NCBI GenBank assembly: GCA_036752825.1
Contig: DAIORV010000099.1
Location: 1-8,325, forward strand
From: UBA5177 sp002413265
GTDB taxonomy: Bacteria; Chloroflexota; UBA5177
Direction of reading: 5' to 3'
Length of the DNA stretch: 8,325 bases
This document shows positions 1-6,078 of the stretch, one piece after another. The translations under genes and the position numbers were made by a program. The notes below the pieces were generated by a model. The model searched no databases and was not told where the DNA came from. It saw only the letters and a program-made list of their open reading frames with translations. Within the stretch, counting starts at the first letter, position 1. Each line of letters opens with the position of its first letter.

Positions 1-729
1 TCGCAGGCGCAATCCATCCTCGGTATGGAGGTATCCCGTATGGACGATTCGAAAGGCACGGTCATCTCGGTCCGGTAGTGGACCCTCGAAGTCCGGCCCG
101 TCGAATCCGACCGGGCTCGCGATGACAGGCTTATCCTCGAAATCCGGAAACGCGTGCCGTATCCGAGCGACTGCTTCCGGGGTGCTCATCACGATTGCCG
201 CTGCCCCTGTCAGGAGCGAGTGCATCCGGGCGAGGTCTCGTCGGCGATGGAGCCCTGTGGGGTACGGATTCACCTCATCGAGCGCCCAGGGGTCGCCCAG
301 ATCGGCAACCCACGGTCTCCGAAGGTGTCGTGCAAGAGCAGCTCCTACCTCCACGCACGCATAAGGTTGGCTCCAGCTGTACACGAGCGCCTCCGATCCG
401 TCGGCGACGGCCAGCCCCATGGCTGTCGCCCCTGCGACCCACCACCGAGCCCACGGCGATGGCTGTGCGAACCATCTCTCGAGCCTCCCGCGCCATCCCG
501 CGGTCGGGTCGGGGTCCGGGCCAGGGACGCGATGCACCTCAAGCTCATGGATTTGTGCGGCGAGGCTGGGGTCATGCGGCGACCAACGGTCAAACTCCGC
601 GCCAGTCCCGCTAATGACAGCGGGCTTGTAGCCATGATCTGGCAAATTCCGCGCAAGGCTCGCTGGGCGCTGGGCCCCGGCTCCGCCGATTGGCGGGAAG
701 TGGTAACTGATAAAGAGGAATCGGTCCAC
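1..729 (-). CDS. Glycosyltransferase family 4, N-terminal 243 residues (runs off the left edge)
   Basis: The minus-strand frame is open from a GTG at 729 to the window edge. It reads as a GT-B fold family-4 glycosyltransferase, which would transfer a sugar from a nucleotide donor onto the growing lipid-linked repeat unit in the cytoplasm. Visible hallmarks are the N-terminal strand and glycine-rich loop FLFISYHFPPIGGAGAQRPA (residues 4-23), the signature WVADLGDPWALDE (about 140-152), and the start of the second Rossmann domain at FRIVHTGYLHTEDG (about 226-239). The C-terminal nucleotide-sugar site with its usual E-x7-E motif is outside the window. The start lies 2 bases after the flippase stop and has no clear Shine-Dalgarno, so translational coupling to the flippase is likely. 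Where this family often has NGFD at the domain hinge, the protein reads SPVGFD (about 205-210). The family call is firm; the sugar specificity cannot be read. Confidence 0.88.
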   Translation of the reverse strand, partial: MDRFLFISYHFPPIGGAGAQRPASLARNLPDHGYKPAVISGTGAEFDRWSPHDPSLAAQIHELEVHRVPGPDPDPTAGWRGRLERWFAQPSPWARWWVAGATAMGLAVADGSEALVYSWSQPYACVEVGAALARHLRRPWVADLGDPWALDEVNPYPTGLHRRRDLARMHSLLTGAAAIVMSTPEAVARIRHAFPDFEDKPVIASPVGFDGPDFEGPLPDRDDRAFRIVHTGYLHTEDGLRLR

Positions 730-731
730 CG

Positions 732-2240
732 TCAGGCTGGCGCCCGCCGGGCCCGCCGAGGGTCCCGAATCGGTGCGACGGCACTCTGTGCGCGACCCAT
801 ACTCCGGACGTCATCCAGGATCTCGGGAGCGCGCCAGCGACAAAGCACAAGAAACGACGCGGCTCCGATGAGAACGGCCGAGCTAAGTCGCAGTGCCGGT
901 GGGACATCGGCCTGGAGGAGCGCCTGCCGCAACCCGAGTACGAGCACAAACATGCCTACAGCAGCCTGAATGATTCCGACCAAACTCCGGGCGTAGGTAA
1001 TCAGCGAGCATGAGAGGCTTTGCGCTGCGAGGTAGATGTAGATGGGTGTGAGCAACGTAGTGGTGATCGCGTAGGCGGTTGCAACTCCCAGGATTCCCCA
1101 GTGGAGGCCAACCACGAAGCCGGCGACATTCAGCACGAGGTTCGCAAAAGTGAAGCGAATGAGCACGCCGGTCCGATCTCGGGCCTGAAGTACGCTTTGA
1201 TTGAGTCCTTGCAGCGCAATGAGCAGACCGACCCACGCAAGAATCTCGATAACCCCAACAGTCGCCTCCCATCGTTGACCGAGCACGACGTGGACGAAAT
1301 CGGGGGCGACAGCGACGAGTCCGAGTGTTGCGGGCATTGCGATCCCCGCCACTAGTCGATTCACACGCAACCAGGCGGAAGCAACACGTTGCTCGTCTTC
1401 CTGGATGCGAGAGAACGCCGGAAAAAAGACCTCCTGCAAAGGGCCGACGATCCGGCTGAAGGGACTCAGGACGACGCTGTATGCCAGTGTGTAGGCGCCC
1501 AGCGGAACAGTTCCAAGAAAGCGGCCTATAAGTAGCTTATCGGCGATCTGATTCAAGTCGAGGAAGAACCGGGCTCCAAGGAGGTTCCCCCCGAACACAC
1601 CGAGCTTGCGAAGGCTTGGTACCGAGAAAGTGCGGGACGGCCGCCACGGCAGGGAGATCCACAGGAAGATCGTTGACGACGTAGCGATGGCGAGCTCGAG
1701 AACGATGAAGGCCCATGCCCCGTACCCCAAAATCGCCGTCGTGATGGCGAGCGGAACTCCGATGCCCGTGGCGATCAACAACCGTAGCTCGAGACTGCGA
1801 AAGTTCATCTCGCGCATCAAAAGCGACCGATGTGTGGCGCTAAGCGAAGTGATTAAGAATGTGACCGACAAGGCCGCGAAGAGCGGCCGCACTTCAGGTT
1901 GGTGGTAGAAGTGGGCGACGAGCCCTGAAGCGGCCGTTCCCACCGCGGTGAAGAAGATGCCGGCACCGACGCTCGTCCAAAAAACCGTGCAGAGATCGGT
2001 TTCCGTGATTGTCTTCCGTTGCACGAGCGCCGCTCCAAGCCCGAGATCTGCGAAGGGGATGACGAAGGTCGCGAAGACCAGAACCATTCCGGCCAGCCCG
2101 TAATCGCGCGGAGTCAACAAGTGCGCCAGCGTGATCGCAAGGCCGAGTCGGCTGGACTGTAAGACGATTTGCGAGGCCCCTTTCCAGGCGAGACCCCGAA
2201 GGATTCGCCCGCGAATTTGGTCTCCTTCTGTGCAGTTCAT
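732..2240 (-). CDS. Wzx-type polysaccharide flippase (lipopolysaccharide biosynthesis protein, MOP superfamily)
   Basis: This 502-residue polytopic membrane protein should flip undecaprenyl-linked repeat units across the cytoplasmic membrane. The sequence has about a dozen to fourteen hydrophobic segments and typical motifs: GLAWKGASQ, LAHLLTPRDYGLAGM and DLGLGAALVQRK near the N-terminus, then NQIADKLLIGRFLG-x5-YTLAYSVVLSPF and FPAFSRIQED in the middle. It ends in a basic cytosolic tail (RDPRRARRAPA). I chose the ATG at 2240 because the conserved region begins right after it and a weak AAGGA lies 14 bases upstream. An in-frame ATG at 2306 would add 22 Pro/Arg-rich residues; an AGGAGG lies 21 bases before that one, too far to be normal. 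The gene is divergent from the Wzz-like/Wzy operon and is followed after 2 bases by the glycosyltransferase, so the pair is probably one transcript. Function is confident; the exact start is not. Confidence 0.93.
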   Translation of the reverse strand: MNCTEGDQIRGRILRGLAWKGASQIVLQSSRLGLAITLAHLLTPRDYGLAGMVLVFATFVIPFADLGLGAALVQRKTITETDLCTVFWTSVGAGIFFTAVGTAASGLVAHFYHQPEVRPLFAALSVTFLITSLSATHRSLLMREMNFRSLELRLLIATGIGVPLAITTAILGYGAWAFIVLELAIATSSTIFLWISLPWRPSRTFSVPSLRKLGVFGGNLLGARFFLDLNQIADKLLIGRFLGTVPLGAYTLAYSVVLSPFSRIVGPLQEVFFPAFSRIQEDEQRVASAWLRVNRLVAGIAMPATLGLVAVAPDFVHVVLGQRWEATVGVIEILAWVGLLIALQGLNQSVLQARDRTGVLIRFTFANLVLNVAGFVVGLHWGILGVATAYAITTTLLTPIYIYLAAQSLSCSLITYARSLVGIIQAAVGMFVLVLGLRQALLQADVPPALRLSSAVLIGAASFLVLCRWRAPEILDDVRSMGRAQSAVAPIRDPRRARRAPA

Positions 2241-2380
2241 CGACGGGTTCAGTTTCCTTGGCTGATGGGTGCCGGGTCGCCGCGGCACGTCGGCAGGAGC
2301 CCGCATTGCATCAGCGTAGTGGCGGCACCTCCTGTCTGATAGTGACCCAACCAGTAGGGGCCTCGCTAGTCGATCGGCTA

Positions 2381-2390
2381 GGCAATTGCC
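2381..2390. promoter_or_regulatory. Perfect 10-bp palindrome, possible operator in the divergent region
   Basis: GGCAATTGCC is a perfect palindrome. It lies 24 bases upstream of the -35 box proposed for the plus-strand operon and 141 bases upstream of the flippase start, so a dimeric regulator bound here could affect both directions. A 10-bp palindrome can occur by chance and I see no second copy in the window. Confidence 0.25.
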
Positions 2391-2413
2391 AGCTAACGCT
2401 CGTCAGAAGGGTG

Positions 2414-2442
2414 TTGGCAGGGTTTCGATGGCCGCGTAGCAT
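2414..2442 (+). promoter_or_regulatory. Candidate sigma70-type promoter for the plus-strand EPS operon
   Basis: TTGGCA (2414-2419, five of six to TTGACA) and TAGCAT (2437-2442, four of six to TATAAT) are separated by exactly 17 bases. The expected transcription start is near 2449. It is correctly placed to drive the Wzz-like, Wzy and probably glycosyltransferase genes. I found no equally good promoter for the minus-strand pair in the 2241-2540 gap. Confidence 0.4.
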
Positions 2443-2448
2443 CTGGAT

Positions 2449-2550
2449 ATGAACGTCGATGCGTGCTCGAATCTGCGGGTGCTGAAGCCGGCGTCGCGCC
2501 CGTTTGGGGGCGACATAGACCTTGGTACGAGAGGACAATCGTGGACCTAG
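2449..2550 (+). CDS. Possible 33-codon leader ORF overlapping the Wzz-like gene start
   Basis: An ATG at 2449 opens a 33-residue frame beginning MNVDACSNLRVLKPASRP and ending at a TAG at 2548-2550, so it overlaps the GTG start of the next gene by 10 bases in another frame. The ATG has no Shine-Dalgarno but sits exactly where the promoter at 2414-2442 predicts transcription to begin, so it could be read as a leaderless message, as is common in actinobacteria. The peptide resembles nothing I know. It may be a translation-coupling leader or simply chance; the call is tentative. Confidence 0.22.
   Translation: MNVDACSNLRVLKPASRPFGGDIDLGTRGQSWT
2530..2535 (+). promoter_or_regulatory. Ribosome binding site fixing the Wzz-like start at GTG 2541
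   Basis: AGAGGA lies 5 bases before GTG 2541. The upstream in-frame GTG at 2463 has no such sequence. The site therefore supports the shorter protein, whose first residues (MDLALYARVLWRF) match the usual start of this family. Confidence 0.55.
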
Positions 2551-3317
2551 CGCTGTACGCACGGGTTCTTTGGCGTTTTCGCATCATCGTCATCGTCGGC
2601 TTTCTTTGCGCTGTTGGACTCGCTTTCATTTCGTTCGCTTCCCTTTCTTTCAAGGGTGGGGCACCGAGGATCGCTTATCGCTCGTCCGAGCAATGGACGA
2701 GCTCATCGACCATCTTCATCACGCAAGCTGGCTTTGCACTTGGACGTTCCGTTTTGGACGAGGTGGTTCCGCTCAACACGGGCGGTGGGGGACAACCGAG
2801 CTATGTTCCTCGTCTCCAAGACCCGAGCCGCTTCGGCAGTTATTCCCAGGTTCTTGCTGAGATCGCCATGAGTGACACGGTGCGACAGATCATGGTCGCG
2901 CAAGGGCCTATCACGGGGGGTATTACTGCTGTCCCCGCAACGCAGCCCGATGCGCCAACTTCGAGCCTTCCTTTCGTCACGATTTCAGGGATTGCAAGCA
3001 GCGCTCAGAGAGCCGTCAGTACGGCCAGGCGAGCGACGGCTGCCCTTATCATCTATATGAAGCGGCAACAGGATGAGGCTCGGATCCCGCAGGAGAAGCG
3101 GGTTGTCCTCAAAGTTCTCGACCAGCCCGCCGGCGCCGCGCTACTCAAAGGCCGCTCGAAGACGCGGCCAATTTTCGTCTTCTTCGCCGCGATGCTCGCA
3201 GTGATCGGGCTGGCTTTCGTACTCGAGAACCTCCGGCCCCGGCTGAGGCTAGTTGGTTCGGCAGAGCGTGTAGACGGACGTTCGGCCAGCGTCGAGTCGA
3301 CGCGACACTCAGCCTAG
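2541..3317 (+). CDS. Wzz-like capsular polysaccharide chain-length / co-polymerase protein
   Basis: This 258-residue protein has the two-helix Wzz topology. After a short cytosolic stretch (MDLALYARVLWRF) comes a first membrane helix (about residues 14-35, IIVIVGFLCAVGLAFISFA). An extracytoplasmic domain of about 170 residues follows, then a second helix near the C-terminus (about 212-232, PIFVFFAAMLAVIGLAFVLEN), and a short basic tail. There is no Walker A motif or tyrosine cluster, so it is not a fused BY-kinase. Family knowledge says such proteins partner the Wzy polymerase to control polymer length or export. The extracytoplasmic part has helices with Ala/Arg-rich character (SAQRAVSTARRATAALIIYMKRQQDEA), as expected for Wzz. 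The stop is followed after 1 base by the Wzy gene, which supports a shared role. An upstream in-frame GTG at 2463 would add 26 residues, but the ribosome site favours 2541. Wzz membership is inferred from topology and context, since overall conservation is low. Confidence 0.78.
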   Translation: MDLALYARVLWRFRIIVIVGFLCAVGLAFISFASLSFKGGAPRIAYRSSEQWTSSSTIFITQAGFALGRSVLDEVVPLNTGGGGQPSYVPRLQDPSRFGSYSQVLAEIAMSDTVRQIMVAQGPITGGITAVPATQPDAPTSSLPFVTISGIASSAQRAVSTARRATAALIIYMKRQQDEARIPQEKRVVLKVLDQPAGAALLKGRSKTRPIFVFFAAMLAVIGLAFVLENLRPRLRLVGSAERVDGRSASVESTRHSA

Positions 3318-3318
3318 T

Positions 3319-4809
3319 ATGAGAGTAATCGCGGGGGAGGCCGAGCGGGCACCCGTAATCGCGTTCGCGACCTTGGTGACGTCACTGGCGTCGCTGACGA
3401 TGACGGTCGTGATCGGGCTGCCGCTCTTTGCGGTGAGTTTAGTTGCACTCGTCATTGGTGTCATTGCCGCAAGGCATCGAAAGCTTCTTCAATGGCACTC
3501 GTTGTTGCTCGGACTGCTGATCGTGATCTTGTTCATACCGATCAGTAAGTACACGCTGCCCACGGCTCTTCCCTTTCAGTTGGAGCCATATCGCGTGATT
3601 GTTCTCGCGATCGTTACTGCCTGGGGTGCCTCACTCTTGGTTGACCCGCGTGTACGACTCCGCAGGAGCGGGCTTGAGGGACCGCTCATACTCGTCACGA
3701 TCGCCTCGGTGGCTTCAGTCGTGGCAAACCTGAAGACCATTTCGGAGCTAGGGATTGATCAGAGAGTGGCGAAGCAATTCAGCTACACGCTTACGTTTGT
3801 CTTGATCCTCTTTTTTATCGTGAGTACCATCCGGCAATTCCAACACGTCCATGCGCTTGTCAGAGTTCTAGTCCTCGGAGGCGTGGTGCTCGCGGTTCTG
3901 GCTGTGGTCGAGAACCGGACCAATTACAACCCGTTCGACCATCTCAAATCAGTCCTCCCCTTCCTTGCGCAGATCGCCTATCCGGTAGAAGGGCCCAGAG
4001 GGGGGAGATTCCGCGCAACAGGGTCCGCGCAGCACGCGATCGCCTTGGGAGCCCTCTTAGCGCTTTTGATTCCGCTCGGCATTTACCTCTTCAAGAGTAC
4101 TGGACGGCGGCGTTGGCTCCTGGCGACATCGATTTTGGGACTCGGATTGTTCGCGACCGTTTCCCGCACAGGGATCGTGATGATCCTGGTTGAGGCGTTG
4201 ACGTTCCTCGTGTTGCGACCGAAGGAAACGAAACGGCTTTGGCCATTTCTCTTACCGTGTCTTGTCGCCATCCACATCGCCGTACCGGGAACATTAGGTG
4301 CGCTGAAGGACTCTTTCTTCCCAAAAGGTGGGATCGTCGCGGAGCAAAGGGGCTACAAGGACTCCGGCCGGGTCGGAGACTTGGCGCCTTCGCTCAAGCA
4401 AGCGGCAGGCAAGCCTCTCTTCGGGCAAGGACTCGGCACACGAATTGCTGTCTTCGACCCGTACTTCCCAAGGCTCCGTCCCACGGGCAGGATCCTCGAT
4501 GACCAATGGTTGGCGAACCTCCTTGAGGTGGGCGCGCTGGGTGTGCTCGCCTGGCTCTGGTTTTTCGCACGAGTTATCCGCCGACTTGGCAAAGGTGCAA
4601 AGGAAGACTTGAGTGACCGCGGTTGGCTTCTGACTTGCCTTGCTGCATCAATAACTGGATTCGCAATTGGGATGTTTTTCTACGATGCCTTCTCTTTTAC
4701 GCAGGTGACTTTCGTGATGTTCATCCTCGCTGGACTAGGGGCGGTTCTTCTGAACAATGACGACAGACATCCTTCTTCATCGACAGTCTTCAGAGTTGCT
4801 CGCACGTGA
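3319..4809 (+). CDS. Wzy/O-antigen ligase-type polymerase (Wzy_C superfamily membrane protein)
   Basis: This 496-residue protein has about 12 predicted membrane segments. It carries the family pattern: a loop after mid-protein helices with FRATGSAQHAIALGALLALL, then TVSRTGIVMILVEA (about residues 275-290) leading into a large periplasmic loop (about 322-400). The loop contains KPLFGQGLGTR and DDQWLANLLEVGALGVLAWLWFF, the conserved Arg and (H/D)-x-W/Y-L region of O-antigen ligases and polymerases. It should join flipped repeat units into the polymer on the outer face of the membrane. ATG 3319 lies 1 base after the preceding stop and has no Shine-Dalgarno, which indicates translational coupling with the Wzz-like gene. 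In a diderm the same fold can be a ligase; beside a flippase and a Wzz-like protein, polymerase is the better reading. Linkage specificity cannot be judged. Confidence 0.88.
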   Translation: MRVIAGEAERAPVIAFATLVTSLASLTMTVVIGLPLFAVSLVALVIGVIAARHRKLLQWHSLLLGLLIVILFIPISKYTLPTALPFQLEPYRVIVLAIVTAWGASLLVDPRVRLRRSGLEGPLILVTIASVASVVANLKTISELGIDQRVAKQFSYTLTFVLILFFIVSTIRQFQHVHALVRVLVLGGVVLAVLAVVENRTNYNPFDHLKSVLPFLAQIAYPVEGPRGGRFRATGSAQHAIALGALLALLIPLGIYLFKSTGRRRWLLATSILGLGLFATVSRTGIVMILVEALTFLVLRPKETKRLWPFLLPCLVAIHIAVPGTLGALKDSFFPKGGIVAEQRGYKDSGRVGDLAPSLKQAAGKPLFGQGLGTRIAVFDPYFPRLRPTGRILDDQWLANLLEVGALGVLAWLWFFARVIRRLGKGAKEDLSDRGWLLTCLAASITGFAIGMFFYDAFSFTQVTFVMFILAGLGAVLLNNDDRHPSSSTVFRVART

Positions 4810-4814
4810 CATCT

Positions 4815-4863
4815 TTCCTTGACTCTACATCGCACCGACTGGTAGTCAGCCGGCGTCAAGGAA
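4815..4863. repeat. 9-bp perfect inverted repeat with nested hairpin between the Wzy and GT2 genes
   Basis: TTCCTTGAC (4815-4823) is repeated in inverted form as GTCAAGGAA (4855-4863), with a 31-base loop that itself contains GACT-GGT-AGTC (4837-4847). There is no T-run after the right arm, so it does not look like a simple intrinsic terminator. It may be an attenuator, a processing site that separates polymerase from glycosyltransferase mRNA, or a protein-binding site. The core CCTTGAC...GTCAAGG recurs in front of the last gene (6022-6077). Confidence 0.6.
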
Positions 4864-4872
4864 CGGCATATT
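4843..4872 (+). promoter_or_regulatory. Weak promoter candidate just upstream of the GT2 gene
   Basis: TAGTCA (4843-4848, four of six) and CATATT (4867-4872, four of six) are spaced by 18 bases and would start transcription at about 4879-4880, the A of the GT2 start codon. The GT2 start has no Shine-Dalgarno at normal distance, so a leaderless message would explain it. The match is weak and readthrough from the upstream operon is equally possible. Confidence 0.2.
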
Positions 4873-4879
4873 CGGTTTA

Positions 4880-5872
4880 ATGAAGCGTTCCATTAAGTTT
4901 GCTAGCCCAGCCGAACTGAGAGCGGATCCGCCTTCATGTGACGGCAAGTGGGATACGGGGCACGACAAGTTTGGGCCAGCGACTCTCCGTTACGCAGCGA
5001 TCACGCCCGCGCGGAATGAGGAGGGCAATCTTCGCCGGTTGGCGAAGTGCCTAGCGGATCAGTCGCTCGCCCCTGCCGCTTGGATCGTGGTCGACGATGG
5101 CTCCTCGGATAAGACTGCTGCTGTCATCCAGACCTTTGCGCGGGAACACCGCTGGGCAGCAGTCATAGCCTCTCCGGGGGCGCTCCTGCGGGAGGGCCCG
5201 CTCGGGGCCGGTAGGCAGTCAGGGCGCGATGTGCTGGCGTTCAACGCGGGTATCGCCGCCCTGACGAAGGACGTAGATATCGTGGTCAAACTCGACGCGG
5301 ACGTCTCGATGGCGCCCTCATACTTCGAACATTTGATGCATGAGTTCCGACGTGACCCGTGCCTGGGAATTGCTGGTGGAAAATGTTTCGAGCTGCATCA
5401 GGGCGCGTGGAAGGCGCAGAATGTCACGGGTAATCATGTACGTGGTGCCACCCGGGCTTACCGACGCGAATGTCTCGCCCAACTTGAACCGCTCGAGCAA
5501 CGGCTGGGCTGGGATGTGATCGATGAGCTCGGGGCACAGCTACTCGGCTGGAGAACTCGAAGCATCGAAACCCTACCTTTCTTTCATCACCGCCCAATGG
5601 GCTCGCGCGACGGGGCTTGGCGTGCATGGTGGAGTCAGGGCGAGACTGCCCATTACTTGGGCTATCGGCCCTCCTATCTCGTTATCCGCGCTTTCCACCG
5701 TTCTAAGACCAACCCGACCGCACTCGCAATGCTTGGAGGGTGGGCCGCGGCGGGGCTCAGACGTCGACCGCGCTACTCCGACAAGAGGGTTCGAGATCAT
5801 TTGCGCCGTCAGCAAACCTTGAGGAATCTGCGACGTCGTGCACAGGAGGCTTTGGGGCAACTGACGGAATAG
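4880..5872 (+). CDS. Glycosyltransferase family 2
   Basis: This 330-residue soluble GT-A enzyme begins its catalytic domain at about residue 39. It shows AAITPARNEEGNLRRL (39-54, first strand and nucleotide loop), WIVVDDGSSDKT (68-79, nucleotide-binding Asp pair) and VVKLDADVSM (135-144, the metal-binding DxD as DAD). Further on are GGKCFE (166-171) and GWDVIDEL (210-217), where the acidic pair fits the catalytic base position. There is no strong membrane helix. It would add one sugar to the lipid-linked repeat unit at the inner membrane face by inversion. The first 35 residues are a variable extension and the C-terminal 30 residues are very basic (RDHLRRQQTLRNLRRR), perhaps for membrane association. 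It lies 70 bases after the polymerase on the same strand. No in-frame start exists between ATG 4880 and an upstream in-frame stop, so the start is well constrained. Donor and acceptor are unknown. Confidence 0.93.
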   Translation: MKRSIKFASPAELRADPPSCDGKWDTGHDKFGPATLRYAAITPARNEEGNLRRLAKCLADQSLAPAAWIVVDDGSSDKTAAVIQTFAREHRWAAVIASPGALLREGPLGAGRQSGRDVLAFNAGIAALTKDVDIVVKLDADVSMAPSYFEHLMHEFRRDPCLGIAGGKCFELHQGAWKAQNVTGNHVRGATRAYRRECLAQLEPLEQRLGWDVIDELGAQLLGWRTRSIETLPFFHHRPMGSRDGAWRAWWSQGETAHYLGYRPSYLVIRAFHRSKTNPTALAMLGGWAAAGLRRRPRYSDKRVRDHLRRQQTLRNLRRRAQEALGQLTE

Positions 5873-5940
5873 TTCACTTCGTTCTCATTGGGTGGGCTGC
5901 AAAAGTGTGCCGGATTGCTGCCACACGGCCGTTCCCGCTT

Positions 5941-5977
5941 TGAGAGGAGGTCAGTGGTGGCCAAAATCCTCCTTTTA
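5941..5977 (+). promoter_or_regulatory. Hairpin that pairs a Shine-Dalgarno with the start of its own ORF
   Basis: TGAGAGGAGG (5941-5950) can pair along all 10 positions with CCTCCTTTTA (5968-5977), eight Watson-Crick and two G-U pairs. The 17-base loop contains GTG 5957. The Shine-Dalgarno AGGAGG (5945-5950) is fully inside the stem, so the fold would hide the ribosome site of the small ORF. Confidence 0.4.
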
Positions 5978-6031
5978 GGCAAGAACCGTCCGCCTTGGCT
6001 CTTCATACTGAGGGACCTGACCCTTGACTGA
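5957..6031 (+). CDS. 24-residue ORF with perfect Shine-Dalgarno; possible truncated glycosyltransferase start
   Basis: GTG 5957 follows AGGAGG by 6 bases, the best ribosome binding site in the window. The frame encodes MAKILLLGKNRPPW followed by ten more residues and stops at TGA 6029-6031. The first residues look like the opening strand of a family-4 glycosyltransferase, where starts such as KILLLGK-x-PP are common. The last eight residues are encoded by the first copy of the 20-bp tandem repeat, so the reading frame appears to be cut by repeat sequence. Alternatives are a genuine small peptide, or a leader that regulates the beta-helix gene 48 bases downstream. I favour a gene remnant, at modest confidence. 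GTG 5954 is a second possible start, but in the same frame it adds only one residue and is too close to the ribosome site. Confidence 0.4.
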   Translation: MAKILLLGKNRPPWLFILRDLTLD

Positions 6032-6046
6032 GGGACGCGACCCTTA
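6007..6046. repeat. Tandem direct repeat, two 20-bp units (17 of 20 identical), REP-like
   Basis: The units are ACTGAGGGACCTGACCCTTG (6007-6026) and ACTGAGGGACGCGACCCTTA (6027-6046). Each contains an AGGG...CCCT inverted pair with a six-base centre, so each can form a small hairpin. Short units like this, with GGGTCAGG/CCTGACCC cores, remind me of intergenic REP elements mobilised by Y1 (RAYT) transposases, but no transposase is in the window and that link is from memory only. Confidence 0.6.
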
Positions 6047-6077
6047 AGGATCTTTGATCGCGGGTCGAAGGTCAAGG
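6022..6077. repeat. Inverted repeats abutting the start of the beta-helix gene
   Basis: CCTTGAC (6022-6028) pairs with GTCAAGG (6071-6077), and inside it CGACCC (6038-6043) pairs with GGGTCG (6062-6067). The right arm ends 1 base before ATG 6079 and contains AAGG, and a second AAGG (6068-6071) sits at normal ribosome-site distance, so a folded leader could limit translation of the large secreted protein. The outer arms match the core of the inverted repeat at 4815-4863. Confidence 0.45.
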
Positions 6078-6078
6078 C

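Larger units (their letters stand above)
5873..6078 (+). other. 206-base gap between GT2 and the beta-helix gene: short ORF and repeats
   Basis: This gap contains no full-length gene. Its left part (5873-5940) shows only a poor GTGTG/CACAC hairpin (5905-5926) with no T-run. Its right part is dense: an AGGAGG-led 24-codon frame, a tandem 20-bp repeat and arms of two inverted repeats, all described separately. The look is of a scar left by deletion or repeat insertion rather than a plain spacer. Confidence 0.5.

Noticed and set aside
154..969. Long plus-strand frame of 271 codons across the left end
   Set aside because: It lies opposite the GT4 and flippase frames, which have clear family motifs. 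Its own product is a low-sense Arg/Ser/Pro-rich sequence and it spans two genes; it is an antisense shadow of GC-rich DNA.
1020..1355. Plus-strand frame of 111 codons
   Set aside because: It is antisense to the flippase, with a hydrophilic, motif-free product, as expected from the complement of membrane-protein codons.
2249..2311. 20-codon minus-strand frame (starts MQCGLLPTC) just before the flippase start
   Set aside because: Its AGGAGG is 16 bases away, longer than normal, and the peptide shows nothing meaningful. It could be a leader ending 8 bases before the flippase start, but support is too thin to list.
5905..5926. GTGTG/CACAC hairpin as terminator after the GT2 gene
   Set aside because: The stem is only 5 bp, the loop is 12 bases and no T-run follows.
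6024..6052. TTGACT as the -35 of a promoter for the beta-helix gene
   Set aside because: At 16-18 bases downstream only sequences such as AAGGAT are found, a poor -10. The TTGACT is better explained as part of the tandem and inverted repeats.
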